Source: JAEULH01 sp963746275
GTDB taxonomy: Bacteria; Pseudomonadota; Alphaproteobacteria; Rhodospirillales; Defluviicoccaceae
Direction of reading: 5' to 3'
Assembly (NCBI GenBank): GCA_963746275.1
Contig: CAVVAX010000007.1
Coordinates: 62,001-126,000 of the forward strand
DNA length: 64,000 nt
Below the pieces are notes generated by a model, which did no database searches, was not told the origin of the DNA, and saw only the letters and a program-made list of their open reading frames with translations. Position 1 is the first letter of the stretch; every line of letters starts with the position of its first letter. The position numbers and the translations under genes were made by a program. Positions 36,313 through 46,937 of this stretch are shown one piece after another.

Positions 36313-38301
36313 CTATGCTCCCGGCTTTTCCAGCGACGTGTCGCCGATGTCCTCCACGAGCGCCTCCACCTCGGCCTGGGGCACCGACGACATCTCCATC
36401 TTGTAGGCCAGGAACCACATCATCGCGACGCCGAGCAGCCAGAACAGAATCTGCCACGCCCAAATCGACGGGATGCCGAACGTCCAGCCCTCCCGGCCGG
36501 CGCTGGGTGCTCCGAAGATGTCGTTGCCGATCACGGCGCCGGGACCAATGCCGAAGAAGAACCAAGCGAGCGTGATGACCCACGCCACCGGGATGAGGTG
36601 GCGCTTGGCCTGCGGCAGGCTGGCATGCTCGCGCAGAAAGTTGTGGTACTTCATGCGGTGCGCATGCGCTTGGTCGCTCTGGGTCATGGCGGAGACGAGA
36701 ACGCAGACGACGACGTTGAACAGGATGCCCCAGCCGGCCGAGTGGATGGTCAGCGGCCAACGCCCCCACGGCTGGATGCCGAGGGCTTCGAGCATCGCCA
36801 GGCCGAAGCTGTCGGTGAACGTCACCGCCAGCAGGCCGACGCCGAGCCCCCAGGTCGCGCCCTGTCGCGTGATCCACGGGATGTAGCAGACGCCGGCAAG
36901 CGGGACCCACATCTGGAAGCCGAAGGCGACGGCGAGGCCGCCGAGCAGGACCAGCGCGTCCTTCGAATAGGTGGCGACCAGCAGCGCCGAGATGACGATG
37001 AAGGCGACGCCGAGCCGGCCGAACAGCTTCTGCGTCGTGTGCGTCGCGCCGGGGTTGAGGTAGCGCTTGTAGAGGTCGCGGGTGAGGATGCCGCCGGCGG
37101 TGGACATGTAGGCCGCGCCGGTGGACTGCATCGCCGCCAGCGCGCAGACCGCGAGCAGGCCGATGAGCCACGGCCAGTTCTCGGCCAGGATGTTGAAGTA
37201 GAACGGCACCAGCGCGTCCGGCTGGACGTTGACGTCGAGGGGAATGATGTTGGCGACCGCCAGCCCCGCGTCGTTGATCGCCGGCTGCGGGCCGAGGAAC
37301 AGCGCCGCCATCCCCTGGATCGCGGTGAAGAAGATCAGGATCAGGCCGATGCCGAAGGAGGACGCCCACACCTGCTGTGGCGCGAACGGCGCCGGATTGG
37401 TGTTGGAGAACGACCACATGGTAAAGGCCGGCGCCGCCTGGATGCCCATCAGCGCGAACATGTAGGTGAGGATCATAACGCCGGTCCACAGCCCGCCGAC
37501 CGGCGTCTCCTTGCCGAGCCCGGCCGTCCACTGGATGACCCCGGGCACCGCGAAGTAGGAATTGTAGTCGCCGCCGCCGAGGCCCTGGGTCGTGCCCCAT
37601 TTGGCGATGGAGGTGGCGCCGAGCCTGGCCATGGCGTCGTTCAGCGCGTCCCAGCCGCCGATGGCGTTGAGCGCGATCACCCCGGTGATGACGATGCCTA
37701 CAGCGAGCAGCACGCACTGCAGGGTGTCGACGTAGGCCACTGCGCGCAGGCCGCCGGAGGCGACATAGATGAGCACGACGATGGCCAGCACCCACATGCC
37801 GAAGTTCTCGCTGACCAGGCCCTGCGGGTAGACGTCGGTAGTGGTGAGGACGTTGAACAGGTAGCCGGAGGCGCCCAGTTGCACGCCGAGGTACGGGATC
37901 GAGAACAGCAGCGCGACGATGACGGTGAGGATGCGGATGGCGTCGCCCTGGAAATAGTCGGAAAGCATCTCGCCGGGCGTGACGTAGCCGAATCGCTTCC
38001 CCAGCATCCACTGTCGCTTAAGGAAAACCACCCCCGTGAAGGGTATCGTGATCGTATAGAACGAGGCGTAGGCGTACTGGAAGCCATCGCGGTAGACCAG
38101 CCCGGGGTGGCCCATGAATGTCCAGCCGGAGAAGGACGTCGCCGTTGCCGCCAGGACGAACACCCACAACGACAGCTTGCGGCCGGCGATAAAGTAATCG
38201 CTCGCGGTCCGCGCCATCCGCGCGCCGCGGATGCCCCAGAAGATGCAGTAGGCCCAGTAGAGGACGACAAAGACGAACAACCAGATGATTTTTGCTGCCA
38301 A
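36313..38301 (-). CDS. Sodium:solute symporter family protein (long form)
   Basis: A second SSS permease, 662 residues and about 14 helices. Segments include YFIAGRKLSLWVFVLAATAT, SFSGWTFMGHPGLVYRDGFQ, AFTMWSFSNTNPAPFAPQQV and QSTGAAYMSTAGGILTRDLY. The C-terminal extension of about 100 residues has two further helices and an acidic tail (EVEALVEDIGDTSLEKPGA). The start is probably TTG 38301 (LAAKIIWLF), placed 7-9 bases after GAGGAGG; the GTG at 38325 lies before that site. The substrate is unknown, and neighbours suggest a carboxylate. It is divergent from the DUF294 gene. Confidence 0.88.
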   Translation of the reverse strand: MAAKIIWLFVFVVLYWAYCIFWGIRGARMARTASDYFIAGRKLSLWVFVLAATATSFSGWTFMGHPGLVYRDGFQYAYASFYTITIPFTGVVFLKRQWMLGKRFGYVTPGEMLSDYFQGDAIRILTVIVALLFSIPYLGVQLGASGYLFNVLTTTDVYPQGLVSENFGMWVLAIVVLIYVASGGLRAVAYVDTLQCVLLAVGIVITGVIALNAIGGWDALNDAMARLGATSIAKWGTTQGLGGGDYNSYFAVPGVIQWTAGLGKETPVGGLWTGVMILTYMFALMGIQAAPAFTMWSFSNTNPAPFAPQQVWASSFGIGLILIFFTAIQGMAALFLGPQPAINDAGLAVANIIPLDVNVQPDALVPFYFNILAENWPWLIGLLAVCALAAMQSTGAAYMSTAGGILTRDLYKRYLNPGATHTTQKLFGRLGVAFIVISALLVATYSKDALVLLGGLAVAFGFQMWVPLAGVCYIPWITRQGATWGLGVGLLAVTFTDSFGLAMLEALGIQPWGRWPLTIHSAGWGILFNVVVCVLVSAMTQSDQAHAHRMKYHNFLREHASLPQAKRHLIPVAWVITLAWFFFGIGPGAVIGNDIFGAPSAGREGWTFGIPSIWAWQILFWLLGVAMMWFLAYKMEMSSVPQAEVEALVEDIGDTSLEKPGA

Positions 38302-38767
38302 GACCGCCCACCTCCTCTCGTGCACGCCCCGCCTCGGGCGCGGCGGAAGGGCGCCCAGCCCTTCGCCTGCGCGGGCTCTCTGTCACCCGCGCCAAACCAG
38401 TCTCAACGAGGGAGGTCGCCGGTCGCGGCGACAAGCCGATGCTAAGGGATTCCGCTTATCGCGAGCGCCGCGGATCGGCTGGCCGACGTTCACCCTCCCA
38501 CGGGACCGTTCGGGGTCCTCGAAAAGCCTCGCGGGGATCCCGCGTAGCCTCGTCTTGTTTTAACGCGACTTGCAATTCGAATTCATTCTCTCGCAAGCGC
38601 CGCCAGCACTCGACGACCTTTCGAGATTACTCTACGCATAGCATTATCGATGGGCGGGCACAACAGGGCTGAACCTTGGCGAGCATCGATGGGCGGAGGT
38701 CGCTCATAAGTAGTCGTCCGCGGACCGCCTCGGTGGCGGGCGACCGCCCGCTGCCCATGGGCGGCCG
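38302..38767. other. Divergent promoter region, symporter / DUF294
   Basis: 466 bases with no convincing gene. An AT-richer stretch near 38565-38650 (AATTCGAATTCATT, ATTACTCTACGCATAGCATT) is the likeliest site of promoters for one or both divergent genes. I cannot assign boxes with confidence. Confidence 0.4.
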
Positions 38768-40262
38768 ATGAGCGCGCCGTCGCGGCCGAAGCTCGCGACC
38801 TCGCGGACCGCCATCTTCAGCAAGCTCGCCCGCGACTTCATGCGGCCGCGCGGAGGAGATTCTCGCAGTCCGCCCCGGAACCTCGTGCGAGGACATGATC
38901 GCGGGCCTCGCCGCGACGCGCGCCACCTGCGCCGTGATCGTCGACACCGCCGGCCGCCCCGTCGGCATCGTCACCGAACGCGACGTCGCGCTCCGCATCG
39001 CCTACCGCGTTCCCGGCGAGACGCCGGTGGAACGGGTGATGAGTTCGCCGGTCATGACCGTCCGCCGGCGGGACTACCTCTACCATGCCATCGCCCTGAT
39101 GCGCCGGCACGGCCTGCGCCACATGCCGGTGGTGGACGTCGAGGGCCGGCTGGCCGGCCTGCTCTTCCTGCACGATGCCCTGGCCGCCGCCGCCGACCAG
39201 CTCATGCGCCAGATCGACCGGCTGACCCACGAGGGCACGCTCGAGGGCCTGCGCGAGGTCAAGGCCGCCCAGGTCGAGCTCGCCGAGGATCTCTTCGCCG
39301 ACAAGCTGCCCGCGTCCGAAATCCAGCAGCTGCTCACCCGCATCAACAACGACATTTACCGGCGGCTGGGCGAGGCGACGCTGGCGCAGATGGCCGCCGA
39401 AGGCTGGGGCGAAATCCCGGTGGCGGGCTGCGCCATCGTCATGGGCTCAGGTGGCCGGGGCGAAAGCTTCCTCTTTCCCGACCAGGACAACGGCATCATC
39501 ATTGCCGACTACCCCGACGAGCGGCATGGCCAGGTCGATGCCTTCTATCGCGAGCTGGCCGAGCGGCTGTGCCGTGACCTCGACGCCGTCGGCATCCCCT
39601 ACTGCAACGGCTACTGCATGGCGGTGAACCCGCTGTGGCGAAAGAGCCTGAGCCAGTGGATCGAGCAGATCACGCTGTGGGGGCGCAAGAGCAACTTCGT
39701 CGCCATCCGCCTGTCCGATATCTTCTTCGACTTCCAGCCGGTGTGGGGCCGCCACGACCTCGCGACCGCGCTGCGCCACCGCATCACCGGGATCGTGCGC
39801 AACAACCACCACTTCCTCCGCCAGATGTTTCAGGACAAGGTCGGCCACAACGTGGCGCTCGGCTTGTTCGGCGGCTTCGTCACCGAGAAGGATAAGCGGG
39901 AGCACCGCGGCCAGGTAAACCTCAAGCACACCGGCACCATCCCATTGGTGGGCGCCGTCCGCCTGCTGGCCTTGCGCGAGGGGGTTGAGGACACCGCGAC
40001 GCTGGAACGCATCCGCGCGCTCGCCGAGCGCGGGACGCTGCGCAAGGGTGAGGCGGCGAGCCTCGCCTCCGCCTTCGAGGTCGTCACCGGCGTCCTGCTC
40101 TCCAAGCAGATCCTCGACTACCGCGCCGGTCAGCCGGTGACCTCCTACGTCGACCCGGACCGGCTGACCAAGGCAGAGCGCTTGAGCCTGCTGGACGCGC
40201 TGAAGACCATCGACGGCTTACGCAAGCGCGTCCACCTCGAGTTCACCGGGCAGATTTTCTAG
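38768..40262 (+). CDS. CBS-pair / DUF294 nucleotidyltransferase-like signalling protein (frame break)
   Basis: About 497 residues. Tandem CBS domains occupy about residues 30-145 (VIVDTAGRPVGIVTERDVAL, HGLRHMPVVDVEGRLAGLLF). A GlnD-like DUF294 nucleotidyltransferase domain follows, with the active-site GSGGRGESFLFPDQDNGIII, then the DUF294 C-terminal helical domain. The N-terminal 27 residues are in another frame; a break near 38850 joins RPR to AEEILAVRPGTSCEDMI. Proteins of this type are usually encoded beside acetate/SSS permeases and are thought to sense adenylates and signal to them. Here the gene is divergent from the long symporter. The modified target is unknown. Confidence 0.9.
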
Positions 40263-40910
40263 ACGATATGGTGACGTCGATGCTTGAAGCCGGGAATGCA
40301 TCATGCACCGATGGCGGCGTGACGAGCAGGACGGGATGACCGACGCGTAACCGCGACGAACCAGCCCCGAAGGGACGCACGCCCTTTTCCGGGAGGGAGA
40401 AGACGTGGACGACCGGCCTTGTGCGACTTGCGGCTTCCGGCAGCTCGCGCCGCCGCGCAAAGCCTGGCGCGGTGGCCGGATGGATACCCGCGGCGCGCGG
40501 CAGACGGTGGGCGGCCGTTGGGCGGCCAGGGCGCCGTGGCCACGCGCCCATTCTTCGCAACCGGGGGCTAGCCCCGCGGGTCCTCTGGATCGCCGTGACA
40601 AGCACGGCGATAACAGCGGGGACGGCGGCGGCGTCCTTCCCGTGAACAGGATCAGAAAGGCGATGATCAACGTGAACAATCCGATCGCCTCGGTCTGCGC
40701 GAAGGCGAGTAGGCCTACCGGATGAACGGCTTCTTTTGGGGCGGAGTTTCTTGCGACGAGGTGATCCAGTCGGAGGCGATCTTGCCGAGCGCCAAGGCGA
40801 CGCCGAACAATGGGTCGACGGCGAACTGGCGGATGGCATAGGGAAGGATCCGCGGCGGTCGCTTGCGGGCCGCAGCGAGCAAAGCGAAGCTCGGGGAAGA
40901 CGCCGCCAGT
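40263..40910. other. Gap with repeat B copy and gene fragments
   Basis: No intact gene in 648 bases. It holds a diverged repeat B copy at about 40560-40618 (CCCCGCGGGTCC, GGATCGCCGTGACAAGCACGG) and an ATP synthase c-subunit fragment at 40641-40715. A short minus-strand frame near 40730-40850 reads DPLFGVALALGKIASDW and is unassigned. The first 250 bases show nothing. Confidence 0.5.
40641..40715 (-). pseudogene. ATP synthase F0 subunit c, C-terminal fragment
   Basis: The minus-strand frame reads GLLAFAQTEAIGLFTLIIAF and then LILFTG. This matches the second helix of the proteolipid c subunit, including the ion-binding Glu (TEAIGLF). The first helix and polar loop are not found upstream, and no other atp gene is near. 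It is probably a relic of a duplicated or displaced gene; chance similarity of a hydrophobic helix cannot be excluded. Confidence 0.5.
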
Positions 40911-41348
40911 TCAGGCGGCTTCCTCGGCGCTGCCGCTGTCGCTTTCGGGGAACTGCGAGGCGTACTTGCCGATCCACTCCATCGCCGCTTCCTCCGCGGT
41001 CAGTTCCCGGCCCTGGCTGCGGTAGACGCCGTTGCGGTAGTCCTCGATGTGGCAGATCTGCTCGACCATCCGGGCGCGGAAGGCGTCATTGGGGTCGAGG
41101 AACTCGACGCCCATGTCGTAGCCCTCCTCCGTCGCCCGGCACCAGACGACCCGCGCCTTCGTCTCAAAGGCGGGGCGGACCACCGGGATGCGCAGGTCGA
41201 TGACGACGCCCCTGGCAAGGGGACGGTCGGACTGGAAGGCGAGGCCGCCGAGGCCGACGTTGCGGCTGTGCCTCGACGCGTGGTCGAGCTCGGAGCCGGC
41301 GGTGATTTCGATGGTGATGGTCGCGGGGTGGCGCATGAACTGCCGCAT
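40911..41348 (-). CDS. PilZ-domain protein with degenerate ligand motifs
   Basis: A 145-residue protein with one PilZ fold: FMRHPATITIEITAGSELDH, RNVGLGGLAFQSDRPLARGV, then ARVVWCRATEEGYDMGVEFL. PilZ domains bind cyclic di-GMP through RxxxR and (D/N)xSxxG. Here only one Arg (RHP) is in place and the second motif reads NVGLGG, with Gly for Ser. Binding may be weak or lost. The start ATG 41348 follows GAGGG; a longer frame to 41534 is not supported. It is a single gene. Confidence 0.82.
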   Translation of the reverse strand: MRQFMRHPATITIEITAGSELDHASRHSRNVGLGGLAFQSDRPLARGVVIDLRIPVVRPAFETKARVVWCRATEEGYDMGVEFLDPNDAFRARMVEQICHIEDYRNGVYRSQGRELTAEEAAMEWIGKYASQFPESDSGSAEEAA

Positions 41349-41748
41349 GATCGAACCCTCGCCGCTCGCCCGGCTCGCGGGCATTTGGTCCTGGAGGGCG
41401 GCGGGGTGCGGGTCCAGCGCCTGGGCCTTCGATCCAGCCACGGCGCTTGGTCCCGGAGCAACGAATGTGGCGCCTGCCACGCTCCCGCCGACGATCCGCC
41501 GCTTTCGAATTCGGCGAACGCCAATAGTGTACACCTGTGCACCGAAGCCGCCAGGGGCATCGGCACGGCAGGTTCATTTGTGGAGCGAGTGTGACCCGTT
41601 TGCGTCATAGAGTGCCCGGAGATCCAGCCCCACGCCCTGCGGGCGACCCTAGGTGAAGATGATGAACACCAAGTCTTTAGCGACCCTGACACCTACTATA
41701 ACACCCACTTACACGCGACCTGGGGCAAACTGCCTACACCGCTTGTAC
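41349..41748. other. Intergenic region, PilZ gene to vapC
   Basis: 400 bases, lower in G+C in its right half (ACACCTACTATAACACCCAC). No gene, repeat or terminator is recognised. Confidence 0.5.
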
Positions 41749-42171
41749 TCACTCGTTTGCGACCCCAAGGATGTCGACCCCGGAGGCGCTTGCCGCGTTC
41801 CTGAGGTCCTGGTCGAGAGACGCGAGCGGCAGGCGCCGTCGCTGGGCGAGTTCCAGGTAGGCCGCGTCGTAGACGGTCAGCTGGAACTGGGCGGCAAGTC
41901 GCGCCGTCGCGTCCCATGCCCGCTCGGCCGTGTCGCCATCCAGCGTGATCGGCAGGTCCCGCAGGAACGCGGCAAGCGTGGCGCGCTTCTCCGGAGCGAT
42001 CCGGCGGCGGCGCTCGGCAGCGAGGAGGCCGCTGAGGGCTTCGAGGGGCCACAGCAGCGGCGCCGCGCCGCCCGTCTCGGCGACCCGGTCGAGCAGGTCC
42101 ATGACCGCGGGTGTCTGCTCGTCTTCGAAACACCATGCCAGCGTTATCGAGGCGTCAAGGACTAGGCTCAC
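41749..42171 (-). CDS. vapC: PIN-domain toxin, VapC family
   Basis: A 140-residue PIN-domain RNase toxin. Acidic metal-binding residues are seen in VLDASITLAWCFEDE (Asp6), PLEALSGLLAAERRRRI (Glu), FQLTVYDAAYLELAQ (Asp) and LASLDQDLRNAA (Asp). The ATG overlaps the antitoxin stop (ATGA). Targets of VapC toxins are usually tRNA or rRNA; the one here is unknown. Antitoxin-first order on the minus strand is typical. Confidence 0.92.
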   Translation of the reverse strand: MSLVLDASITLAWCFEDEQTPAVMDLLDRVAETGGAAPLLWPLEALSGLLAAERRRRIAPEKRATLAAFLRDLPITLDGDTAERAWDATARLAAQFQLTVYDAAYLELAQRRRLPLASLDQDLRNAASASGVDILGVANE

Positions 42172-42407
42172 GGCCGACCTTCGTCCACCAGGTCCTTGAT
42201 CCTGATCCCGCCGAGGGTGACGCCGCGGCTCGCCTCGCGCAGGCCTGCGGCGGCGCGGCGTGCCTTCTCGCGATCGAAGCTCGGTGTCGCGGGGACGAGC
42301 TTGGCGACGGGCACGCCGCGCCTGGTGATGGTGACCTCAACGCCTCGCGCCACCGCGGCGAGGAGGGCGCTTAGTCGGTTCTTTGCCTCATAGGTCGGGA
42401 CCTGCAT
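42168..42407 (-). CDS. vapB: Phd/YefM-type antitoxin
   Basis: A 79-residue antitoxin. The N-terminal Phd/YefM DNA-binding fold reads MQVPTYEAKNRLSALLAAVA, with GVEVTITRRGVPVAKLVP after it. The C-terminus (GIRIKDLVDEGRP) would wrap the toxin. The start ATG 42407 lies 17 bases from a palindrome at 42425-42440, a likely autoregulatory operator. It is translationally coupled to vapC. Confidence 0.92.
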   Translation of the reverse strand: MQVPTYEAKNRLSALLAAVARGVEVTITRRGVPVAKLVPATPSFDREKARRAAAGLREASRGVTLGGIRIKDLVDEGRP

Positions 42408-42424
42408 GTCGGGAGCACCATGAA

Positions 42425-42440
42425 ATAGCTAGATAGCTAT
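42425..42440. promoter_or_regulatory. Palindromic operator upstream of vapBC
   Basis: Perfect inverted repeat with arms ATAGCTA / TAGCTAT around GA, in an otherwise GC-rich area. Its position just before the antitoxin start fits autorepression by the toxin-antitoxin complex, and the AT-rich core may overlap the -10 box. Confidence 0.65.
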
Positions 42441-42997
42441 CAGTCGACCTCCTCAGGCAGGGAAGGTCCATTCCCGCGCGACTGCCACGACCGTAGCATA
42501 GCGAAGCCTAAGGCGCGGTGGCGGCCGACGCCGCGGCGCCGAGCAGGGCGGCAAAGGCCTCGCCGTCGGTCACCTTCGCGGACGCGCAAGGGGCGGCGGC
42601 CGCCACCCGCGTATCAGAAGATAAGCGCGCCCGCGTATCAGCAGTGGCTGTCCCGGCAAACGGCACAAAGGCCCCGGTCGCTGATGCCGCCCCAACCCTT
42701 CTACGCGTTGTCTGCTGACCCCGCTTGAGGCCGGTATTTCGCAGGTAACGCCGCGGCAATCCTGGTGGACGACACCGGGGCGGCGTACTTTGTCGATTTC
42801 CTCTTCGTCTGATCTGGGCAGGGTCGGGTCGGATCTGCCGCCCATACCCGCAAGACTTATCGAGCGCCCGGCAAGTCCACACCGAGGCCGGCCGCGGCCA
42901 CCCCTGGGGCCTCTGCGGTGGCGGCTTAATGTATGCCAGTGCGCGCAGCGGGCGGGCGTGCTCTGTGCGGCTGCAAAAGCTGCGGCAGGAGCGGGGT
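42441..42997. other. Intergenic region, vapBC to antiporter
   Basis: 557 bases without a recognisable gene. A direct repeat is visible near 42610-42640 (CCCGCGTATCAG twice, about 20 bases apart). Minus-strand open frames are shadows of low-complexity sequence. Confidence 0.45.
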
Positions 42998-44885
42998 ATG
43001 CCGGAAGGTCTGGTCTTCAAGGTGGCGCTGATCGGCGTGCTCGGCATCGGCTCGCAGTGGCTCGCCTGGCGCTTCAACCTGCCGGCCATCGTGTTGATGA
43101 GCGTCGCCGGGCTGCTCGCCGGACCCGTGTTCGGCATCCTCTCCCCGGCGGAGGATTTCGGCCCTTTCCTGCAGCCGGTGATCGCCTTGGCCGTCGGCGT
43201 CATCCTGTTCGAGGGCGGCCTCACCCTCAACGTCCGCGAGTTGCGGGGGATCACCCGCGGCGTGCGCCAGCTGGTCCTCATCGGCTCGTTAATCGCCTGG
43301 GTGCTGAACGCTTTGGCCGCCCACTACATCGCCGGGCTCGTTTGGCCGGTGGCGATCCTCTTCGGCGCCGTCCTCATCGTCACCGGTCCCACGGTGATCA
43401 TCCCGCTGCTCAGGCAGGCAAAGCTAGCGGCGCGGCCGGCGGCGGTGCTGAAATGGGAAGGCATCATCAACGACCCCATCGGCGCGCTGCTGGCGGTGCT
43501 GGTGTTCGAGTACGCGGTCTTCACCGGGCCCGACGTGAGCTTCGCCGGCAACGCCGCCTGGCTCGCCGCCGCCGCGGCCATTGCCGGAGGCATCGGCTAC
43601 GCCTGCGGCAGGGGGCTGGCGGCCGCATTCGCGCGCGGGATGGTCCCGGAGTTCCTCAAGGCGCCGGCGATCCTCGCTGTCGTCCTCGCCTGCTACGAGG
43701 CGGCGAACCTGGTCCACCACGAGGCCGGCCTGCTCTCGGTCACGGCCATGGGGATCACGCTGGCCAACGCCCGCGTGCACAGCATCGAGGAGGTGCGCCG
43801 GTTCAAGGAGAACATCGCCATCATCCTGGTCTCGGCCGTGTTCGTGGTGCTGACCGCCACGCTCAGCCGGGACATGATCGCTGCGGTCGACTGGCGGCTG
43901 TTCGCCTTCGTCGCGACTGTTCTGTTCGTCACCCGCCCGCTCACCGTCTGGCTCAGCACGATCGGCAGCGACATGACCTGGCGGGAGAAGCTGCTGGTCG
44001 GCTGGATCGCGCCCGCGCGGCATCGTTGCCGTCGCGGTCGCCGGCTTCTTCGGCACGGCCCTGGCGAACTCCGGCTATCCGGACGGCCCGCGCCTGATCG
44101 TGCTCACCTTCGCCATCGTCTTCGCCACCGTCATTGCCCACGGCTTTTCCATCGGCTGGCTGGCTCGCCGCCTCGGACTTGCCACCGCCGGCCGACCGGG
44201 CGTGCTGATCGTCGGCGCCTCGCCGTGGAGCGTCGAGCTTGCCGGCGCCTTACGGGAGCAGGACGTTCCCGTGACCATCGCCGACCGCAACTGGGCGCAC
44301 CTGCGGGCGGCGCGCTTCGCCGGCGTTCCGTGCTATTTCGGCGAGCTGCTGTCGGAGGCGACCGAGCACCATCTCGATCTGAACCCCTTCGGCTATCTGC
44401 TCGCCGTGACCGGCAACGACGACTACAACGCGCTCCTGTGCAACGATTTCGCGCCGGAGTTCGGCCGGACCAACGTCTTCCAGCTCGGCGTCGAGCGCGG
44501 CCATGAGGACGACCCGCACGGTGTTTCGTCTGCCCTGCGTGGCCGCGCGCTCTTCCGCTCGGGGCGCGGCTACGAGGAACTGATGCGGTTGCACCAGGCC
44601 GGCTGGACCTTCCAGAGGACCCGCGTCACCGAAGTTTATGGCCTGGATGACCACCTTGCGGATCGGCCGGAGGGGGCGGAGACGATGGTGGTGGTCCGCA
44701 GCACCGGCGATCTCGCCTTCTCGACGCTGCAGCACCGGGTGCAGGCCGAGCCCGGCGACACTGTCATCAGCTTCGCGCCGCCGATCGAGCGCACGACGAA
44801 GGCGAGCCCGGAGCGGCCGGCGCGCACCCGTCCCGTTGCCAACAGCACCGCCGCGCGCACGGCGGAGCCCAGCCGGCTGCCGTGA
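42998..44885 (+). CDS. Cation:proton antiporter with C-terminal TrkA-N domain (frame break)
   Basis: About 628 residues. An N-terminal CPA-type antiporter domain has 12-13 helices (NLPAIVLMSVAGLLAGPVFG, GVILFEGGLTLNVRELRG, ILFGAVLIVTGPTVIIPLLR, LKWEGIINDPIGALLAVLVF with the ion-site NDP). A Rossmann TrkA-N (RCK) domain follows (GVLIVGASPWSVELAGALRE, LLAVTGNDDYNALLCNDFAP). A further domain ends in a disordered Arg/Ala tail. The frame changes near 44010 in a GCGCGGC run, restoring GIVAVAVAGFFGTA. The start ATG 42998 follows AGGAG. It is distinct from the NhaP2 gene at 6.5 kb. The ion could be Na+ or K+. Confidence 0.88.
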
Positions 44886-44918
44886 GCCGGGCTTGGCGCG
44901 TCCTCTCCCGGCGACGAT

Positions 44919-45703
44919 ATGATGGCGATGATCCTCTCCGCCCCCGCTCTCGACGACCTCGCCCCGGTCCGCCACGGCTTCTTCACCCGTCGCGGCGGGG
45001 TTAGCCGCGCGCCCTACGACAGCCTGAACTGCGGCCTCGGCTCAAGGGACGATCCGGACCGGGTGGCCATCAACCGGAAGCGTGCGGCCGACCGGCTAGG
45101 GTATGCCGCGGATGCGCTGGTCACGGCCTACCAGGTGCACTCTGCCGAGGTCGCCATCGTTGACGAGCCCTGGCCGGCGGCGGCGCGGCCGCAGGTGGAT
45201 GCGCTGGTGACGCGGACACCCGGCGTCGTCCTTGGCGTGCTCACCGCCGACTGTGCGCCGGTGCTCATGGCCGACGCCGATGCCGGTGTCGTCGCCGCGG
45301 TGCACGCCGGCTGGCGCGGGGCGAAGTCCGGCGTGATCGAGGCGGCATTTGCGGCGATGCTCGACCTCGGCGCCCGGAGGTGCAGGCTGGTTGCCGCGGT
45401 CGGTCCCTGCATCCAGCAGGCTTCCTACGAGGTCGGCGCCGACTTCCACGCCGCCTTTGCTGCCGACGCCGCGGACGCCGGTCGTTTCTTTCGCCCCTCC
45501 GAGCGCGCCGGGCACTTCATGTTCGACCTCGCGGGCTATGTCGTGAGCCGGCTCCAGGCGCTTGGGGATCGGCGGGTTGCACGACCCTCGGCCACGACAC
45601 CGCCGCCGACGCCGGCGCCTTTTTCAGCTACAGGCGGACGACGCTGAACGGCGGTGGCGACTATGGCCGGTCGCTTTCCGCGATCGCGCTTTCGCCTCGG
45701 TAG
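44919..45703 (+). CDS. pgeF: Peptidoglycan editing factor PgeF (two frame breaks near the end)
   Basis: Cu-oxidase_4/YfiH family protein of about 260 residues. It hydrolyses misincorporated dipeptides in cell-wall precursors in E. coli, and family members also show purine nucleoside activity. Motifs are VRHGFFTRRGGVS, AYQVHS, LTADCAPVLMAD (metal Cys), VAAVHAGWRGAKSGV (metal His) and GPCIQQASYEVG. The last 45 residues change frame twice near 45575-45590, ending in FFSYRRTTLNGGGDYGR and SLSAIALSPR. The start is one of three close ATGs at 44919, 44922 or 44928. It is 33 bases downstream of the antiporter. Confidence 0.93.
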
Positions 45704-45708
45704 GCGCC

Positions 45709-45777
45709 ATGCCGTACATGATCATCCTGATTTCGTTCACCATCCTGGCGGGCATGGCCACCTGCATGGTGATGTGA
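45709..45777 (+). CDS. Possible 22-residue membrane peptide
   Basis: A short open frame, MPYMIILISFTILAGMATCM and two more residues, almost entirely one hydrophobic helix. It lies directly after pgeF, with GGTAGG eight bases upstream. It is too short to be sure; a small single-helix protein translated from the pgeF message is possible. Confidence 0.35.
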   Translation: MPYMIILISFTILAGMATCMVM

Positions 45778-45922
45778 AGGCTGCATTATTCCGCTGGTTT
45801 GGGGGGACGATGTTTGCAACCCGGCGACGCCGCCGATATAGTCCGGCCGTTTTCGGCGAGGGATGAGCAACACTTGGCCGAGCGGAGGGCCAACCGTGTT
45901 GCTCCGGCGTGATCCGGGGCCA

Positions 45923-46855
<933 letters not shown>

Positions 46856-46937
46856 CGCCATTTCGGGTACATACGCGTGATCGGGCGGCTGCCGGCTGCC
46901 CGTCGCGTCTTTCGCTTTCGAGAGAGGAGAACGAACG

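Noticed and set aside
42508..42715. C-terminal gene fragment on the minus strand (DGEAFAALLGAAASAATA)
   Set aside because: Ala-rich and unmatched to any family I know; chance open frames look the same at this composition.
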